A DNA stretch of 64,000 bases, from contig NZ_CP058669.1 in the NCBI RefSeq assembly GCF_014323565.1, positions 957,501-1,021,500 of the forward strand, given 5' to 3'. The position numbers and the translations under genes were made by a program. Below are positions 61,772 to 64,000 of this stretch, piece after piece (within the stretch, counting starts at the first letter, position 1; each line of letters starts with the position of its first letter). Origin of the DNA: Hyphobacterium sp. CCMP332. GTDB taxonomy: Bacteria > Pseudomonadota > Alphaproteobacteria > Caulobacterales > Maricaulaceae. A model generated the notes under the pieces. That model saw only the letters and a list, made by a program, of their open reading frames with translations. It did no database searches and had not been told where the DNA came from.

Positions 61772-62374
61772 TCAATCTTCCGCCTGCATCAGGCGCGCGG
61801 CGTATCGCGCCATGAGATCAACTTCAAGATTGACGTGCGCGCCAATCTGCAGCTGACCAATCGTGGTGACCTGCGCCGTATGGGGAATGATCATCAGGCT
61901 AAAGACATCTTTTTCAACCGCATTGACTGTCAACGACACGCCATCAACCGCAATCGATCCCTTCTCCGCAACAAATCTCGCAACAGATGCGGGCGCCCGG
62001 ATGTCGAGTTTCAGCCAATCGCCATCATCAACCCGGTTCACGATCTCTCCCAGACCGTCAATATGACCAGTCACAAGATGTCCACCCAGCTCATCGCCCA
62101 TCCGGAGCGAACGCTCCAGATTCATCTGGCGTCCGACCGTCCATTCTCCAAGCGTCGTCCGGTCCAGCGTTTCTGGCGAAACCTCGACGACATGAAGCCC
62201 ACCTGACGAACTGGCAGACTTTTCGACGACGGTCAGGCAGACGCCCGCATGACTGATCGATGCACCGATATCGATCGTGTCCGGATCATAGGAGCTTTCA
62301 ATACTGAAGCGTCTGTCCGTTTCACCGGAAACGGCACGGACAACACCCTTGGCGGTAACAATTCCGGTAAACAT
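61772..62374 (-). CDS. ribE: Riboflavin synthase, alpha subunit
   Basis: 200 aa with the duplicated lumazine-binding fold. The N-terminal MFTGIVTAKG and the repeat pattern SISHAGVCLTVVE in the first half versus GSIAVDGVSLTVNAVE in the second half are characteristic, as is GGHLVTGHIDGLG. It dismutates two lumazine molecules to riboflavin. It lies directly after the ribD-like gene (no intergenic base) and 3 bp before ribBA. Confidence 0.98.
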   Translation of the reverse strand: MFTGIVTAKGVVRAVSGETDRRFSIESSYDPDTIDIGASISHAGVCLTVVEKSASSSGGLHVVEVSPETLDRTTLGEWTVGRQMNLERSLRMGDELGGHLVTGHIDGLGEIVNRVDDGDWLKLDIRAPASVARFVAEKGSIAVDGVSLTVNAVEKDVFSLMIIPHTAQVTTIGQLQIGAHVNLEVDLMARYAARLMQAED

Positions 62375-63049
62375 TCAGGCCCGCTTTCGTGTGTAGGTCT
62401 CGTGCAAATCAGCGCCGCATTCCACGACGCCTGTGCGCTCGAAGATGGGCGCTTCATCCAGCCGCTCAAGGCCAAGCGCTGCCATTACCGGCAATCCGTC
62501 TCCGCCGAGGAGCATTGGGCCCCGGAACCATTCAATCTGATCGACAAGATCATGCTTGATTGCACTGGCCGCAATGCGCGCACCCGCCTCTATCATGATG
62601 GATTGACCGTCCAGATCGGCAATTTTCTCGATTGCCGCCTTCAGGCTGGTATGCGGCCCGTCATAGCGGTTGATTGAGACCACATTCGCGCCCCTGGCTT
62701 CAATCGCCGCGCGAGTGTGCACAGGCACATCCGCGCCGCATACAAAAAGCAACGGACCACCCCCTTCGAATAACCGCGCCGTATCAGGCGTTCGCAACCG
62801 CGTATCCAGCACCACTCTGCCTGGCTGGTTTCCCGTATAGCCGGGCAATCGGACAGTGAGCTGCGGATCATCGGCCAGCACGGTTCCGACCCCCGTCAAA
62901 ATGACGTCATGCGCGCCGCGCAGTTGATGGACTGCCTGCCGAGAGGCTTCGCCGGTGATCCATCGGGACTGACCATTGGCCAGCGCAATTTTACCATCCA
63001 GCGAGGTGGCGAGCTTGAGCGTCACGCTCGGACGCACAGGGCCGGTCAT
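62375..63049 (-). CDS. RibD reductase domain only (5-amino-6-(5-phosphoribosylamino)uracil reductase)
   Basis: 224 aa, starting directly with the reductase fold: [25 protein letters not shown] (in parts), [20 protein letters not shown] (in parts), [36 protein letters not shown]. Complete RibD is about 360 aa because an N-terminal zinc deaminase domain (HAE...PCxxxGRTPPC) comes first; none is present. The start overlaps the nrdR stop, so there is no room for one. Another gene must supply the deaminase. Position between nrdR and ribE is the normal ribD place. Confidence 0.92.
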   Translation of the reverse strand: MTGPVRPSVTLKLATSLDGKIALANGQSRWITGEASRQAVHQLRGAHDVILTGVGTVLADDPQLTVRLPGYTGNQPGRVVLDTRLRTPDTARLFEGGGPLLFVCGADVPVHTRAAIEARGANVVSINRYDGPHTSLKAAIEKIADLDGQSIMIEAGARIAASAIKHDLVDQIEWFRGPMLLGGDGLPVMAALGLERLDEAPIFERTGVVECGADLHETYTRKRA

Positions 63050-63531
63050 GGCTCGGATGGGGAATCGTCACCATGGGGCGGCCCCAATTGCTCGCCCTTG
63101 ATGAAGTCACGGAAATCATCGACTTCGCGGAAGTCCTTGTAAACAGAGGCGTAGCGAACATAGGCAACCGGATCGAGATTCTTGAGCGCATCCATGACAA
63201 GCTCGCCGATCGAATCCGACGTCACATCGGAATCTCCCGTGCTTTCTAGCCGTCGAACAATTCCCGACACCATTTGATCGAGACGATCAGGATCAATCGC
63301 CCGTTTCTGGCAGGCAAGCGAAACAGAACGCGCCAGCTTGTCCCGGTCGAATGGGACACGGCGATTACTGCGCTTGACGACCGTCAACTCGCGCAACTGG
63401 ACCCGTTCAAACGTCGTAAAGCGTGCCGAACATTTCGGGCAGGACCGGCGGCGCCGAATAGAGGCCCCGTCTTCGGCAGGCCGGGAGTCCTTCACTTGGG
63501 TGTCGGGGTGACTGCAGAACGGACAGCGCAT
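63046..63531 (-). CDS. nrdR: Transcriptional repressor NrdR
   Basis: 161 aa. The zinc ribbon uses Cys3, Cys6, Cys31 and Cys34 ([34 protein letters not shown], in parts). The ATP-cone domain follows ([22 protein letters not shown], in parts), binding ATP/dATP to repress ribonucleotide reductase genes. It starts 9 bp after glyA and overlaps the ribD-like gene, the conserved glyA-nrdR-rib order. Confidence 0.98.
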   Translation of the reverse strand: MRCPFCSHPDTQVKDSRPAEDGASIRRRRSCPKCSARFTTFERVQLRELTVVKRSNRRVPFDRDKLARSVSLACQKRAIDPDRLDQMVSGIVRRLESTGDSDVTSDSIGELVMDALKNLDPVAYVRYASVYKDFREVDDFRDFIKGEQLGPPHGDDSPSEP

Positions 63532-63540
63532 GTGTGGAGC

Positions 63541-64000
63541 CTAGCTCAATTCAGGATAAATCGGGAAGCGGCCGGTCAGTTCCAGCACTTTGGCTTTCAC
63601 CGATTCCTCGACGGCCTTGTTGCCAGACCGGTTTTCTGCGAGCGCATCCAGCACCTCAACCATCATCTCGCCGACTTGTTTGAATTCCGCCTCGCCGAAT
63701 CCGCGCGTTGTCGCAGCGGGCGAGCCGATGCGGAGACCGGAGGTGACCATCGGCTTTTCCGGATCAAACGGCACGCCGTTCTTGTTGCAGGTCATGAATG
63801 CCCGCTCCAGCGCCTTCTCGGAAATATCCCCTGTCAGGGATTTCGGACGCAAATCCACAAGCGCCAGATGCGTATCGGTGCCACCGGACACAATCTCGTA
63901 ACCGCCCTCTTTCAGCGTCGCAGCCATGATCTGGCAATTCGCCACGACGGATTTGATATAATCCTTGAACTCCGGACGCAGCGCCTCGCCAAACGCCACC
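63541..64000 (-). CDS. glyA: Serine hydroxymethyltransferase, C-terminal part (truncated by window end)
   Basis: About 153 C-terminal residues are visible, and the frame is open to the end of the window. Blocks: [22 protein letters not shown] (in parts), [20 protein letters not shown] (in parts), [21 protein letters not shown] (in parts), [21 protein letters not shown] (in parts). It converts serine and tetrahydrofolate to glycine and methylene-tetrahydrofolate with PLP. The catalytic lysine lies outside the window. Confidence 0.97.
   Translation of the reverse strand, partial: VAFGEALRPEFKDYIKSVVANCQIMAATLKEGGYEIVSGGTDTHLALVDLRPKSLTGDISEKALERAFMTCNKNGVPFDPEKPMVTSGLRIGSPAATTRGFGEAEFKQVGEMMVEVLDALAENRSGNKAVEESVKAKVLELTGRFPIYPELS

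Noticed and set aside
1-64000. Prophage, insertion sequence, integron or CRISPR array
   Set aside because: No transposase, integrase, phage gene or regularly spaced repeat is visible; the four tRNA genes show no adjacent integrase or duplicated tRNA end.

Overview
The window reads as a contiguous piece of an alphaproteobacterial chromosome, moderately GC-rich, densely packed and without insertion sequences, prophage or CRISPR. The best guess is the Caulobacterales/Maricaulales group (Hyphomonadaceae-like). This rests on conserved neighbourhoods (glyA-nrdR-ribD-ribE-ribBA-ribH-nusB-thiL; plsX-fabH-ihfA-merR; hldE-kdsA; mfd-sdhE/recG), an NDUFS4 accessory subunit of complex I, a PopA-like c-di-GMP effector, and a LexA-type GTTC-N7-GTTC repeat. 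The taxonomic call is inference; there is no 16S gene here.

Layout. 0-5 kb: catabolic genes (end of a beta-oxidation hydroxyacyl-CoA dehydrogenase, an SDR, a stand-alone Lrp/AsnC ligand-binding domain, L-serine dehydratase, and both subunits of a 3-oxoacid CoA-transferase). 5-8.5 kb: a sulfotransferase-like protein, a BrkB-type membrane protein, and a PopA-like pseudo-diguanylate cyclase; between the last two lie a LexA-box array and a structured RNA with an intrinsic terminator. 8.5-18.7 kb: housekeeping genes (mfd, sdhE, recG, a DUF502 protein, a DUF3089 protein, hldE, kdsA). 18.8-26.5 kb: a stress cluster of two convergent operons, phr-FAD oxidoreductase-DUF1365-CFA synthase and [4Fe-4S] photolyase-DUF6134-ChrR-like. 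Each operon is headed by the same TGATCC-N16-CGTA promoter-like element. 26.6-30 kb: sulfur amino-acid genes (cysK, an orphan amino-acid binding protein, metC). 29.9-32 kb: three tRNAs, NDUFS4, a DUF192 protein and a two-domain cold-shock protein. 32-40 kb: recJ, glpX, a lipoprotein, phaC, an A/T-rich small gene, an ABC exporter and a methyltransferase. 40-48.7 kb: a LysR regulator, rpsI/rplM, a PhoX-like protein, a lipoprotein, ctaA, two acyl-CoA dehydrogenases and a PqiA-like protein. 48.7-55.9 kb: a large secreted metzincin, tRNA-Pro, merR/ihfA/fabH/plsX, a cytochrome bc1 chaperone and a BamE-like lipoprotein. 55.9-64 kb: hppA, a Gly-rich secreted protein, then the thiL-nusB-riboflavin-nrdR-glyA cluster.

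The most interesting signals are regulatory. The photolyase and lipid-modification cluster looks like a self-contained singlet-oxygen/light-stress regulon. Its ChrR-like protein keeps the cupin metal ligands but lacks the zinc ligands of the anti-sigma domain, and no ECF sigma gene is adjacent. Separately, three GAAC half-sites at exact 11-bp pitch (a fourth lies nearby) precede a three-hairpin RNA, suggesting an SOS-controlled small RNA or leader. The riboflavin operon is also unusual: RibD lacks its deaminase domain and RibBA lacks the cysteines of GTP cyclohydrolase II.
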